From assembly GCF_030116705.1 (NCBI RefSeq), contig NZ_JAOTIK010000001.1, positions 5,484,501-5,548,500 of the forward strand: a stretch of DNA of 64,000 nucleotides, given 5' to 3'. The position numbers and the translations under genes were made by a program. The stretch is from Streptomyces sp. ML-6. GTDB lineage: Bacteria > Actinomycetota > Actinomycetes > Streptomycetales > Streptomycetaceae. Below are positions 28,670-36,886 of the stretch, piece after piece (the first letter of the stretch is position 1; each line of letters opens with the position of its first letter). Under the pieces are notes generated by a model that was given only the letters and a program-made list of their open reading frames with translations, did not search any database and was not told where the DNA came from.

Positions 28670-28835
28670 ATCCTCCAAGGGGTCCAACTCGCCCGGAAAG
28701 TACTTGGATCTCTATGTCAGTGCGGACGATGCGCCAGATAAATCCAAGCTTCCGACCGTCCTGCCGAAGCTGCTTCGACAGTTGGTGGAATTTGTTCGGC
28801 GTGAGTTGAATTGTGGGGCAGGTGGTGGAAGTTGA
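28570..28835 (+). pseudogene. C-terminal remnant of another gene fused behind DUF6571
   Basis: In the frame +1 relative to DUF6571 there is a protein-like stretch with a stop at 28833-28835 (KGIFWGTGASAYFICESSKG, YLDLYVSADDAPDKSK, LLRQLVEFVRRELNC). It resembles the end of small Streptomyces lipoproteins and has lower GC than its surroundings. There is no credible start. A deletion that joined the DUF6571 gene to the tail of a neighbour would explain both this and the odd end of the DUF6571 protein. Confidence 0.45.
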
Positions 28836-28899
28836 GTCCTCGGTTGTCCCGGCCTCCTTCCGTCTCGTGCGTGACTCCCCGGCCTCCATTCGGCGGCCG

Positions 28900-29403
28900 T
28901 CAGTCCAGCCGGATGAGCATGGCGTCCCCGGCGTCTGCCGCTGCTCGGAAGAACGGAACCAGTGCCTGGTAGTGGCTGGTCACGTAGTCGAGTGATTCGC
29001 CGCGCTCCCAGACGGTGGCGGGGTAGATCTCGGCCTCGGCGAGCTCTGCCGGACGAACGCCCCCGACCAGGGCCTCGCGAGGCGTGATGGCGAGCGCCTC
29101 CGCTGCGACGCGTACGCGCTCCGGGGCGAGGTAGCGGGGTGGCTCATAGCCCCAGTCCTCGGCCCAGGGGATCTCCTCCTCGCCGTGCACGATATCGACG
29201 GGAAAAGCGATGCGGCGCAGCAGGAAGTCGAGCGCGTGCCAGGCCTTGTCGATGTCGTGGCAACGTGCTTCGGATGCTGCGGGTTCCGCGTCCAGCTCCC
29301 TCTCGATCAGCTCGACGACATACTCCTGGGCCCCCTCGGGGTCGCGGATCGCGCGGTCGAGTTCGGCGGGTGTCAGGCGGGCGTACTCCCCGATCATGCT
29401 CAT
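28900..29403 (-). CDS. DUF1877 / YfbM-family protein
   Basis: A 167-residue protein with the pattern of this family: MIGEYARLTPAELDRAIRDP at the start, CHDIDKAWHALDFLL in the middle and a final LVPFFRAAADAGDAMLIRLD. The start is ATG 29403 or the ATG two codons later; the long open frame upstream runs through transposon-end sequence and is not coding. The function is unknown. It sits between a degraded DUF6571 locus and a relic transposon end, so it may be cargo of an older element or an immunity-type gene; both are guesses. Confidence 0.82.
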   Translation of the reverse strand: MSMIGEYARLTPAELDRAIRDPEGAQEYVVELIERELDAEPAASEARCHDIDKAWHALDFLLRRIAFPVDIVHGEEEIPWAEDWGYEPPRYLAPERVRVAAEALAITPREALVGGVRPAELAEAEIYPATVWERGESLDYVTSHYQALVPFFRAAADAGDAMLIRLD

Positions 29404-29508
29404 GGCCGGATGGTAGGGGCGGGTGCCGACAGCGGGCCTGCACAAGGCCGGCCCGTGCGCCGGGCACAGCCCCACGGCCGTCCGGCCCCACCCATCGACG
29501 CAGGGCCG

Positions 29509-29612
29509 CGCCGACCGGCGCGAGCTCATGCCGACCAACACGGGCCCACGCTGACCGGTGCCAGCCCACATGCAGCCGAGCCGACCTGCGCAAGGTTCAC
29601 CGGTTCTGGACA
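29509..29612 (-). mobile_element. Relic right end of a second, related Tn7-like element
   Basis: Read as reverse complement from 29612 it begins TGTCC and carries CTTGCGCAGGTCGG and CACCGGTCAGCGTG at about the spacing of CTTGCACAGGTCAG and CACTGGTCAGCGTG in the right end of the intact element (37743 inward). Further GGTCGGC motifs follow. It ends exactly at the GCAAC target duplication. It is GC-richer and diverged, so it is not a copy of the present right end but the end of an older relative inserted at the same target. Confidence 0.62.
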
Positions 29613-29617
29613 GCAAC
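29613..29617. repeat. Target-site duplication, left copy (GCAAC)
   Basis: GCAAC lies directly outside the TGTCC terminus of the Tn7-like element. The same five bases follow the other end (37744-37748). Tn7-type transposons make 5-bp duplications. Confidence 0.8.
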
Positions 29618-29745
29618 TGTCCGGTCACGTTAGTTGTTGCACCGTGACCGGACGCTGGCCTGCAGGATGAACGAACACTTGATCTGTCCCGCTCGATGCT
29701 GCGCAGGTTGACTTTGCATTTTCGACGATGGGTGCCCGCGTCTCT
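29618..29745. repeat. Left-end transposase-binding-like repeats
   Basis: Inside the left terminus GTTGTTGCACCGTGACC (about 29633), GACTTTGCATT (29709) and TACTGGTCAACTT (29739) match parts of the motif GACYTTGCAYnGGTCA seen in the right end. Several spaced copies at each end are the usual TnsB-binding layout. Confidence 0.55.
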
Positions 29746-29830
29746 GTACTGGTCAACTTGGCGTCGCTCGGCGCTCCGGCATGAATGGCTGCCCGGAAAC
29801 GGTGATGAGATGCCCGTAGTTGACTAATTG

Positions 29831-31540
29831 TCAGATATTCTTGAGGGCTCTCTTGGTGGCATCTGTGAAAGCTTGGGTCTTCACGATCTCTCGTGACAGT
29901 TCGCCCAGCTCATCCTCGGCTGTCTCGACCACCTCGATGGCCTTGATGAAGGCTTCAAGGATCGCCTTGTCGTCCCACAGGCAATTGCAGATCTTCGCGC
30001 AATACGCTTCGATCTTGTTCGCTGAAAACGAAGGCATTTCTGCGCTGGCGATAATGTAGCGAGCGACCATGAGGAGTTGGTACCGAGCTGGCTTGTAGCG
30101 GACCGGGAGGGCGCCGTTTCGGAAGAAGTACTCAAGCTTATACTGGGCGTATGCGGAGGTGTAGTAAGGGTCTAGCTTGTGATCCTTGTGGAAGATCTTC
30201 TTGCCGACCATGGCCCGCAGGTCGGCGTAGTAGCGGCTCGCTTTATGTGGCTCGTCGAGGAACATTGCTGCAAATGCCTTGATCTGCTGCTGCTTTGTGA
30301 CGATCCGAACCTTCTCGACGCCAATTGCCGAGCTGTACTGCCTAGACCGGCGCTCGTAGTAGAGCTTCTTCTTTGACGGGTACGCTGCCATGAGGGCTTC
30401 AAGCTTCTTTTGGAAGCTGCTAAGGGCATACAGGTCTTCACCGGTCACCGCGGTCTGCCTGTTGGTGGCTGTGATTACCGCGTTAATTACCTCTTCATCC
30501 TGGGTGAAAATGACCTTCAGCGGCACATGGATGCGGTCTGACACCTCGCTGCGCTCGTCGAAGAGAACGTGGCTCGTCTGGCATCCGTTGACGATCTGAT
30601 AGTCCGAGATCTCGAACTTGTTGCCCGTGACCTGGAGGTCGCGGGTGACCACCGTTACGCCGTTATTGAGGACTGCGAAACGGTCATGCGTGGCTGACTC
30701 GCGCAGCGTTTGTTGGATCTCAGTGTTGACGGAGTTGTACTCCAGGAAGTCTCTAATATTTTCGGTGAAGAGTGGCTTTCTGATGTTGTCTGATGGGTCG
30801 ATGATGAGGCGAAGAAACTCTGTAGCTGGTACGGTTCCGAGGTATGCCTCGTTAACGCCTGCAATCTCAGGAAGTACAACCCTGTTGACGAAGGAGAATT
30901 CAGTCGTAACGCTGTTTTTGCTCCGCTGGTAAGAACTCTGAATCTCGTCGGCCCCCATGGGGGTGAAGGTAACCGAGGAGAACAGGCTGAGAGACTTCAG
31001 CTCTCCTTCCCACTTCTTGACTTTACTGACGATGTGCCCGTCAGCCTTCCACTCTCCCGTGGTGACAAAACTCAGACGACAGGAAGGTTTGATCTTGCGG
31101 AACCTTGTGCTGTTCTGATAGATTTCCTGCATGGTTTCGCGCGCGTTCTCGATGTTCTGATTTACGGGAACTTCGAGATCTTCAGAGAAGAAGTCCTTAA
31201 CGCCGTCGAAGAAGCTACCAATCTGCTCGGCGCTGAAGTTTCCGCCACTCTTGGCTTGCACGAACGAAAACGTGACGTCCATGGTCCCGTTAACGATGAG
31301 CAGATCGTGAACCTCTTCGGGCGAGGTGATCAACGTGCCATTAATCAAGATGGCGATTCCATCGATCCCGAGATCGTTAGCTTTCCCCGTGTGTACATCG
31401 TCGAGCAGAAATTCGTCATCGTGGATATCGGACGTGACGCAGTAGTTCGCGAAATGTTCAAAGGTCTCGGAGTCGGAGGTCCCGCCCAGGGACTGATCCT
31501 TCTTGAACTCTTCGATATACGACTTGGTGACTCGATCCAC
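29831..31540 (-). CDS. AIPR-family abortive-infection phage-resistance protein
   Basis: A 569-residue protein. The central FAVLNNGVTVVTRDLQVTGN then ISDYQIVNGCQTSHVLF is the hallmark of the AIPR family; the N-terminal ~150 residues (IDGIAILINGTLI, FVQAKSGGNFSAEQIGSF) look like a nuclease-type fold with a QAKSG motif, as in restriction-related proteins. The chosen GTG at 31540 has AGGGAGG five bases upstream; the frame is open to 31645. GC and codon use are clearly lower and more even than in neighbouring Streptomyces genes, which indicates transfer. It is the outermost gene of the transposon and its most likely selective benefit. The mechanism is unknown; family members cause abortive infection. 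Confidence 0.85.
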   Translation of the reverse strand: MDRVTKSYIEEFKKDQSLGGTSDSETFEHFANYCVTSDIHDDEFLLDDVHTGKANDLGIDGIAILINGTLITSPEEVHDLLIVNGTMDVTFSFVQAKSGGNFSAEQIGSFFDGVKDFFSEDLEVPVNQNIENARETMQEIYQNSTRFRKIKPSCRLSFVTTGEWKADGHIVSKVKKWEGELKSLSLFSSVTFTPMGADEIQSSYQRSKNSVTTEFSFVNRVVLPEIAGVNEAYLGTVPATEFLRLIIDPSDNIRKPLFTENIRDFLEYNSVNTEIQQTLRESATHDRFAVLNNGVTVVTRDLQVTGNKFEISDYQIVNGCQTSHVLFDERSEVSDRIHVPLKVIFTQDEEVINAVITATNRQTAVTGEDLYALSSFQKKLEALMAAYPSKKKLYYERRSRQYSSAIGVEKVRIVTKQQQIKAFAAMFLDEPHKASRYYADLRAMVGKKIFHKDHKLDPYYTSAYAQYKLEYFFRNGALPVRYKPARYQLLMVARYIIASAEMPSFSANKIEAYCAKICNCLWDDKAILEAFIKAIEVVETAEDELGELSREIVKTQAFTDATKRALKNI

Positions 31541-31626
31541 GACGCCCTCCCTATGGCCTTGCAGCACCATATCCCTTTGGCATGGGGCTCGTGAAGGGAT
31601 TACCAAAGGAGGGAGGGCGTCGCCCT
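31540..31626 (-). promoter_or_regulatory. RNA leader that can sequester the AIPR ribosome-binding site
   Basis: The strand-sense leader has GACGCCCTCCCT (31621 to 31610) and a perfect complement AGGGAGGGCGTC (31552 to 31541), extended to 13 bp by 31622/31540. The second arm contains the whole AGGGAGG ribosome-binding site and ends at the GTG start. CCTTTGG (31609-31603) pairs with CCAAAGG (31580-31574) to lengthen the stem. Two exclusive alternatives exist: GAGGGC-GAC-GCCCTC (31626-31612) and ATCCCTT/AAGGGAT (31600-31594 with 31577-31571). This is the layout of a translational on/off switch. Confidence 0.55.
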
Positions 31627-31756
31627 CGACGCGGTCGGCACTCACAGTGAGGAGGAGGTGAGGCAGGGGTCCATATAGCCACGTCGATCAGCTCAGGTGT
31701 GGTTGCCCCAGCGGCTGCCGCAGGAGCCTGCTTCGTAGTCGGGCGACGGTCGTATG

Positions 31757-32111
31757 TCAGGGACCGTCGAGTGATTCTGCCCAAAGCTCCATTAACTCGA
31801 ATGGTTCGGACATGACTCGGTGGAGGGGTTGAGCGGCGAGATTGCGCAAGTCGGTGGGGCCAGGGGGAGGTTTTTCCGGTCCGTAATGGGGGTCGGCGGG
31901 CTCGCCGCCGGAGGCATTGTGCGGCGCCCAGGACGGCTGCGGTGAAGGCCACTTCTGAGAGGGTCGCGTCGAGGTGGCTGCTGGTGTTGATCACGCGGAC
32001 CAGCGCGTCGCGAATGATGGCCTTGCGTGCATCCGTGGTCGCCTCATAGAGCCCGTCGCGGAAGTCCCCTACGATGTCGTTGTCGAAGGGGACGACGTTC
32101 CAGGTGCCCCT
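31757..32111 (-). pseudogene. DUF4259 gene, start codon lost and frameshifted
   Basis: The sense frame from 32108 reads GTWNVVPFDNDIVGDF, the normal N-terminus of DUF4259 (M-GTW...PFDND). The codon where ATG is expected (32109-32111) is AGG, with GAGAGG upstream. After LGAAQ (about 31915-31925) the family sequence continues in another frame: ASGGEPADPHYGPEKPP, then a tail ending LMELWAESLDGP and a TGA at 31757-31759. Two independent lesions make this a dead gene. It lies between the AIPR gene and the small gene inside the transposon. Confidence 0.75.
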
Positions 32112-32200
32112 GCCTCTCTTCCGATCGTGATGAGCCCGCGCATCCGTACCCACTGGCACTGGCACTGGCAGCGGGCCGTCGTGGAGGAACCCTGGGGTCC

Positions 32201-32530
32201 TCATCCGGAGGGGCTGAGCCCCTCGGACAAGTCGAGTTGAAACGGTGAGCCGGCGGTGGTCGGCGCCCATCCCCGGCTGAGGGCGAGCTGGATGGCGCGG
32301 GCGACATCTGAGGGTGGGACGGGTTGGGGTGGCCAGCTCAACCAGTTGCCTGGGTGGGCTTGGTTCGTGGTCACAATGAGGACGGATCCGGAGTGGTCGG
32401 CGTGTTCGACCGCGTAGGCGCATGCTGACCAGCAGAGAGCCTGGCTGTAGGTCGGCTTCCGGCGAAGGCGCCAGCGATAGGTCACGTCGCCGACGACGAT
32501 GCGACGCGACCCCTTGCGATTGAGCGTCAT
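32201..32530 (-). CDS. Small conserved actinobacterial protein, function unknown
   Basis: 109 residues: KGSRRIVVGDVTYRWRLRRK at the start, then SVLIVTTNQAHPGNWLSWPP and PSDVARAIQLALSRGWAP. This pattern is familiar from many small Streptomyces proteins of unknown function. GGAGGGGG lies just before the ATG. It is the first cargo gene after tniQ and reads in the same direction, so it may be co-transcribed. Confidence 0.75.
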   Translation of the reverse strand: MTLNRKGSRRIVVGDVTYRWRLRRKPTYSQALCWSACAYAVEHADHSGSVLIVTTNQAHPGNWLSWPPQPVPPSDVARAIQLALSRGWAPTTAGSPFQLDLSEGLSPSG

Positions 32531-32572
32531 GCCCCCTCCAGCCGACGCAGAATCATAGCGAGAGCGCAGTGG

Positions 32573-33802
32573 TTAAGGGGGGAACGATACTTCCAGCTCT
32601 GCGTCGACGCCCTCGCGGCGCCCCTTTTTTGATGCTTCATGGGCAGTTCTCAATGCGAGGAGGTAGTGCCCGAATTCGGCTCTTTCGAGTGCCGCCTCAA
32701 CTCGGAATGCCGCATCAAAGCGCCTGGTTCGCTCGATGGCCTCGTCGATTCGTCCGTGCTTCTGGTTCCACTCACGTGCGATGACGGGTCGGATGTGATT
32801 GTGTCGAAGTAGCGTGGATCCAACTCGGCGTTTGCTAGCGAAATGGAACCCGCTGTTGAGGTCCCGTTTCAGTTGAGTCTCACTGGCAGGTGGGACGATG
32901 CCGGTCGACCGGGCAGGTGAGTGCGTCCTCATGGGCCGAGAGGGCGGGCGCCAGGCGAACGTGTCGCTCCAGTGGGCGATGGCATCGCTGGATCCCGGGT
33001 CGTCACTGTAGGGATATGTGATGCGGCGGCTCATTTCCTCGAAGAAGCGATCGCGGCCGGGGTGTCTATGATCGGCGGCCCGTCGCCAATAGGGGGAGGC
33101 TAGGAGGATAGCGATCTCTACAGCCTGTGGGTATACGGCGGCAAAGAGCTTGGATGTGCTGTAGTTGAGGTAGGTAAATCCTACTTCTTCGTCGGGTGGG
33201 ATCAGGATGAGTGCCCGGGCCTCCCAGATGTGTCGGATGTCGGTTGCTTCTGAACGCGACGGGCTGTTCCAGATATGTCCGCAGATCATAAAGCCCGTCA
33301 GGACAGCATCGAATGTGAGTGCCCAGCCACGTCGACGCATGAGACGCAGGTGGCGTCGTTGGGCATTGACGACCGCGGGAAGAAGGCTCAGATCAGCGGC
33401 ATTGCCGTTGATGTCAGGTGGGCCGATCCACGTGCGGTGCCGCACGCAGACGTAGCGATGATGCGGTAGGAGCCGAGTAACCACGCCACCTGGGTACTTG
33501 GCGTCGCAGAGGTGGCATCCAACTTGCGGCTGGTGGCGGAACATCGCCCAGTTGGGCTGCGGATCGCGAAGTTCAGGCATGGCGCCAGCGAGGTCGTGGA
33601 TGTCGCGGCCGGTGAGGGCGGCCAACTTCTCCGGAACGACAACGCGGCGCATGCCCCCGGATGCCTCTCGCTCGGTGACCTGAACCCACAGATGGCTGAT
33701 GTCGAGGCCATGGATGGCGGCTAGGCGGCTGATGTATGAGGCAGCCATCTCGTGGCGAGCGGGCGGTACGGGATCAGGCAGACGGCGCATGAGGTCAGGC
33801 AC
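32573..33802 (-). CDS. tniQ: TniQ-family transposition target-selection protein
   Basis: A 409-residue protein with the TniQ N-terminal domain (YISRLAAIHGLD) and a zinc site of Cys96, Cys99, Cys119 and His122 (CHLC...CVRH). In Tn7-like elements TniQ/TnsD proteins recognise the target and recruit TnsC. The GTG start overlaps the tnsC stop by eight bases, so it is the fourth gene of the transposition operon. Confidence 0.88.
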   Translation of the reverse strand: MPDLMRRLPDPVPPARHEMAASYISRLAAIHGLDISHLWVQVTEREASGGMRRVVVPEKLAALTGRDIHDLAGAMPELRDPQPNWAMFRHQPQVGCHLCDAKYPGGVVTRLLPHHRYVCVRHRTWIGPPDINGNAADLSLLPAVVNAQRRHLRLMRRRGWALTFDAVLTGFMICGHIWNSPSRSEATDIRHIWEARALILIPPDEEVGFTYLNYSTSKLFAAVYPQAVEIAILLASPYWRRAADHRHPGRDRFFEEMSRRITYPYSDDPGSSDAIAHWSDTFAWRPPSRPMRTHSPARSTGIVPPASETQLKRDLNSGFHFASKRRVGSTLLRHNHIRPVIAREWNQKHGRIDEAIERTRRFDAAFRVEAALERAEFGHYLLALRTAHEASKKGRREGVDAELEVSFPP

Positions 33803-34853
33803 TCTGCTTCCGCCGTGAGGACCTGACCGGTGCTGTCAGCCTTTCGGACTGCTCGGCTGCGTAGTCGATCGGAACGATGTCCAGCAGATCCTTTGTGATC
33901 TTCTCGCTGCCGTCCTCGATCGCCAGGACAGCGGCGCCTCGGATGAGCTGGGACAGACTGCCGATCATGCCGCCCGTGCGGTGGAAGAGATTCTCACTCA
34001 GCTCAGTGAGGGTGTTCGGTCGGTGATTGTGCAGCCTGAGCATGGATTCGAGAGTGTGCACCAGGGCCCGCCAGGTGCCCTGATCATCGGCGGTTGCGTG
34101 GGAGAACGGGGCTGCTGGGATCACGACGAACCGTCCGGCGATCTGCCGCCCGCGGGTGCCGGCGAACAGGCCCTGGGATTCGATGTCGATGCCCGCGTAG
34201 GCGAAAGTCACAGGGAGCCGTTCAGCGAAATACTTCAGCTGGTCGGATGCTTCCGCACCGGAGCGTGTGGCCAGATTGAGGTTGTGCAGTTCGTCTACGA
34301 GCACGAGGTCGACGTGGACGTGTGCGGCTGTGGCGCAAACCCCGTCGACGATGTCGGTGAGGTTGGCCCCGATGGGGAAGGTCAGGCCGAAGAACCGGAC
34401 GAATTCCTTTGCGAGCATCTTCGGTGTTGCCGCGGGCGGGACAGTCACGTAGACGACTGGAAGCCGGTTCCTGTCACGGGGATGACGCTTGCGGATGGCG
34501 AGGTCATGGGCCCGCCCCAATTGCGTCAGAGCCGTGGTCTTTCCCGTTCCTGAGGCGCCGCTGAGGATCACACCCCGACGGGCGGAGATCTGATTCCGGT
34601 TGAGCTGGATGAGTAGACGGGAGGTGGCGATGACCTTGCGGATCGTCGGGGTGTTCACCATGGGAAGGCTTGCGTGGTATTCGCGACGCAGATCGTCCTG
34701 TTGAAGGAGCTCTCGCTCGTCAAGGGCGGCTCGTTCGGCCGCTGACAGCAGCACGGGAGGGGCAGGCTCGTGCTCGACGAACCTGCGCCATCCCTCCTTC
34801 GTAGTCAGCGGATTATCTGGGGGCGGTTCCTTGGAACGGACGGACCTGGTCAT
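33795..34853 (-). CDS. tnsC: TnsC/TniB-like AAA+ transposition regulator
   Basis: A 352-residue ATPase with Walker A GASGTGKTT (about 97-105) and Walker B VDLVLVDELHNLN. It should form the ATP-dependent filament that connects TniQ-bound target DNA to the transposase and gives target immunity. I prefer ATG 34853, which overlaps the tnsB stop (ATGA); GTG 34859 is also possible. AAAGGTGG lies just upstream. Confidence 0.9.
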   Translation of the reverse strand: MTRSVRSKEPPPDNPLTTKEGWRRFVEHEPAPPVLLSAAERAALDERELLQQDDLRREYHASLPMVNTPTIRKVIATSRLLIQLNRNQISARRGVILSGASGTGKTTALTQLGRAHDLAIRKRHPRDRNRLPVVYVTVPPAATPKMLAKEFVRFFGLTFPIGANLTDIVDGVCATAAHVHVDLVLVDELHNLNLATRSGAEASDQLKYFAERLPVTFAYAGIDIESQGLFAGTRGRQIAGRFVVIPAAPFSHATADDQGTWRALVHTLESMLRLHNHRPNTLTELSENLFHRTGGMIGSLSQLIRGAAVLAIEDGSEKITKDLLDIVPIDYAAEQSERLTAPVRSSRRKQSA

Positions 34854-36886
34854 AGCCACCTTTCGGCTTCTGCGTGAGCATCGAACACTTCGAAGGCCAC
34901 CTCGGTCTTGGGTGGATCTGCTGCTGCGAATCGTGCCGGTGCCGCCGCGGGATCCGCCTTGGCCGTAGTGCTGGGCGGAAGCCCGGAGGCCGCGGCGCGC
35001 GTGCGGCCGACTGCCTTGGCTGTGCGTCTGTCTGGTCCGTGTTCCGCGCGAGTCAGGAGTCCGTCCAAAACGCGGGCAACAGCGGCTTCATGGGTGTTGT
35101 CCAGCCCGGTCTCAGCGGCCAGGCGGCGGGCCTGCTGCCAGGTGAAGTCTGCGAAAGGCGCTGTGACCAGCGGCAGATGAACCCAGGGGACAGTGATCCA
35201 GCCCTGTTGGGTGCGCACGAACACGTGGGAGAGGTCGTAGGGGTCGAAATGGACCTCCCAGAGTCCCCGCTTGGCGGTGTTCCCTGAGTGCTCGCGTCGC
35301 CACGGGCCGAGATCAGGGCTGTCGTAGGTGCGGTAACCGATGCGGATGCCGTAGTCGTTGATTGCTCGCCAGGCCACCGGCAGCAATTCCAGATAGTCCT
35401 CGCCGCGAAGAACCAGTGGCAGGTAGCCGCTGGCCGCGACCAGCGAGGCGTACATGTCGTTCGGCGAGATCGCCCTCTTGGGGCGGAAAGGGTCTCTCAG
35501 AGCGTCGTGTGGTCGCATCTGCCAGCCAACCACCAGCCATTCGTCCAGCAGGTCCTGAAGTTCGTGAACCGTCCAGGCGGCTTGCTCCTCGACGCGGTGC
35601 CCGCGGCGCGAGATGTTCGGTCCGGTGTAGCCAGCCAGGTGCTGGCAGAACAGAGTGTTGATCGCCAAGAACGTGGCCTCGACGATCGCCTTGTCCGTGG
35701 GCGTGCGGGGCCTGGCCCGCTGGACGGAGATTCCGAGGCGACTGCAGGAGCGGATGAATGTGTCCGAGATGAACACCTTTCCGCCGTCGATGACCACGCC
35801 GTCGGGCACGATCACCGGCTTTGCGGCTGCTTGAGTCATCCGGGAGTCAACCTCCAGCAGGCGTCTGTGCGGCATGCGTGAGGCGGCCATCCGAAGCGAT
35901 TGGGACCAGCCCGGCCGCATAGGCTCCGGGACCAGCATTCGGGCCAGCAGGAGCGAGGCATCCACGGCTTTTGTGCCCACCGGCCGGAGCACAGCGGCGC
36001 AGATCGTGCGCGTGGCGACGTCGACTGCAATCGTTAGATCCGCCCGGGCCGTCAGCCCGGAGTCCAAGACCACCATCACATCCAGCGGGGTGGAGTCGAT
36101 CTGCACCTGTTCCCCGGGCCGGGCAGCGAACGTCGGTGTGAATGGTCCCTGGGGCCGGTTCGCCATCTGCCGTCGGGTGACCGAAGAGCCGAAGGTGTGG
36201 CGGCCGACGGAGAGCGCGCCGATCAGCTTGTAGAAGGTGTTCTTGCTCGGCAGTGACACCACCCCTTCACCATGGGTGGCCTCCACCATCTTGATCACCC
36301 GGCGGATCAGGCGGGATCGGGTCCCCGTGGAGCTGTGAGTCTCCGCTTCCAGTGCTTCCTGGATCGCAGCGACGAGACGGGCATCAGCCCTTCCGGTCAC
36401 CCCGGACAGCCGCACCATGCGTTGGTCGACCAGACCCCACAAGCCCTGCTGGGCGTAGCGCGACCGTTTGCCCTGAACCGTACGAAGACTCACCCCCAGC
36501 TCCGTGGCCTTCGCCTCAGCCCTCTGGAGCAGCGAACACGAGGAAGGGTCGTACTCCGGCCGCGGACTCGTGCCCGGGGCAGCATCGGGCGGCAGTCCGG
36601 TGTCGACCTCCAGGACGTGCTGTTCCCACTCGATGGCTGCCATGCGGACCGAGTCCGGCAGCGTCGCCAGCAGCCCGAACGGTTCGAGCGCCGGCAGTGG
36701 CTCAGTTCCAGTGACGGAGAAACCCGGGGATGCCATCAGATAGGAGGCGAGGACGACCGACTCGGCCCCGTCCTCCGACCGCAGCCGTACCGAGGTTCCG
36801 GACAGGGCCACCACTTGGTGGTCCCCGTCAGCGTATGTAATCCAGTCGCCTGGCCTCAGCACAGACCTGTTCTCGTTGGCCTTCAC
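34850..36886 (-). CDS. tnsB: TnsB-like DDE transposase
   Basis: A 678-residue integrase-core (rve) and Mu-type C-terminal transposase. The catalytic triad is visible: Asp264 in QIDSTPLD, Asp367 in VIDGGKVFIS and Glu403 in DKAIVEATF, with the 35-residue D-E spacing of retroviral-type integrases. The N-terminal ~200 residues hold the DNA-binding helical domains (LSGVTGRADARL, NTFYKLIGAL). It cuts and joins the 3' ends. The GTG start overlaps the tnsA stop. Confidence 0.93.
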   Translation of the reverse strand: MKANENRSVLRPGDWITYADGDHQVVALSGTSVRLRSEDGAESVVLASYLMASPGFSVTGTEPLPALEPFGLLATLPDSVRMAAIEWEQHVLEVDTGLPPDAAPGTSPRPEYDPSSCSLLQRAEAKATELGVSLRTVQGKRSRYAQQGLWGLVDQRMVRLSGVTGRADARLVAAIQEALEAETHSSTGTRSRLIRRVIKMVEATHGEGVVSLPSKNTFYKLIGALSVGRHTFGSSVTRRQMANRPQGPFTPTFAARPGEQVQIDSTPLDVMVVLDSGLTARADLTIAVDVATRTICAAVLRPVGTKAVDASLLLARMLVPEPMRPGWSQSLRMAASRMPHRRLLEVDSRMTQAAAKPVIVPDGVVIDGGKVFISDTFIRSCSRLGISVQRARPRTPTDKAIVEATFLAINTLFCQHLAGYTGPNISRRGHRVEEQAAWTVHELQDLLDEWLVVGWQMRPHDALRDPFRPKRAISPNDMYASLVAASGYLPLVLRGEDYLELLPVAWRAINDYGIRIGYRTYDSPDLGPWRREHSGNTAKRGLWEVHFDPYDLSHVFVRTQQGWITVPWVHLPLVTAPFADFTWQQARRLAAETGLDNTHEAAVARVLDGLLTRAEHGPDRRTAKAVGRTRAAASGLPPSTTAKADPAAAPARFAAADPPKTEVAFEVFDAHAEAERWL

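Noticed and set aside
28838..28870. TGTCCC near 28842 as the left end of the older transposon
   Set aside because: The following bases lack the CG...TTGCAC pattern of both known ends, and no GCAAC precedes it.
29830..31595. Several plus-strand frames opposite the AIPR gene (for example 31034-31594)
   Set aside because: The minus strand carries the conserved AIPR motifs; the plus frames have no motif or ribosome-binding site.
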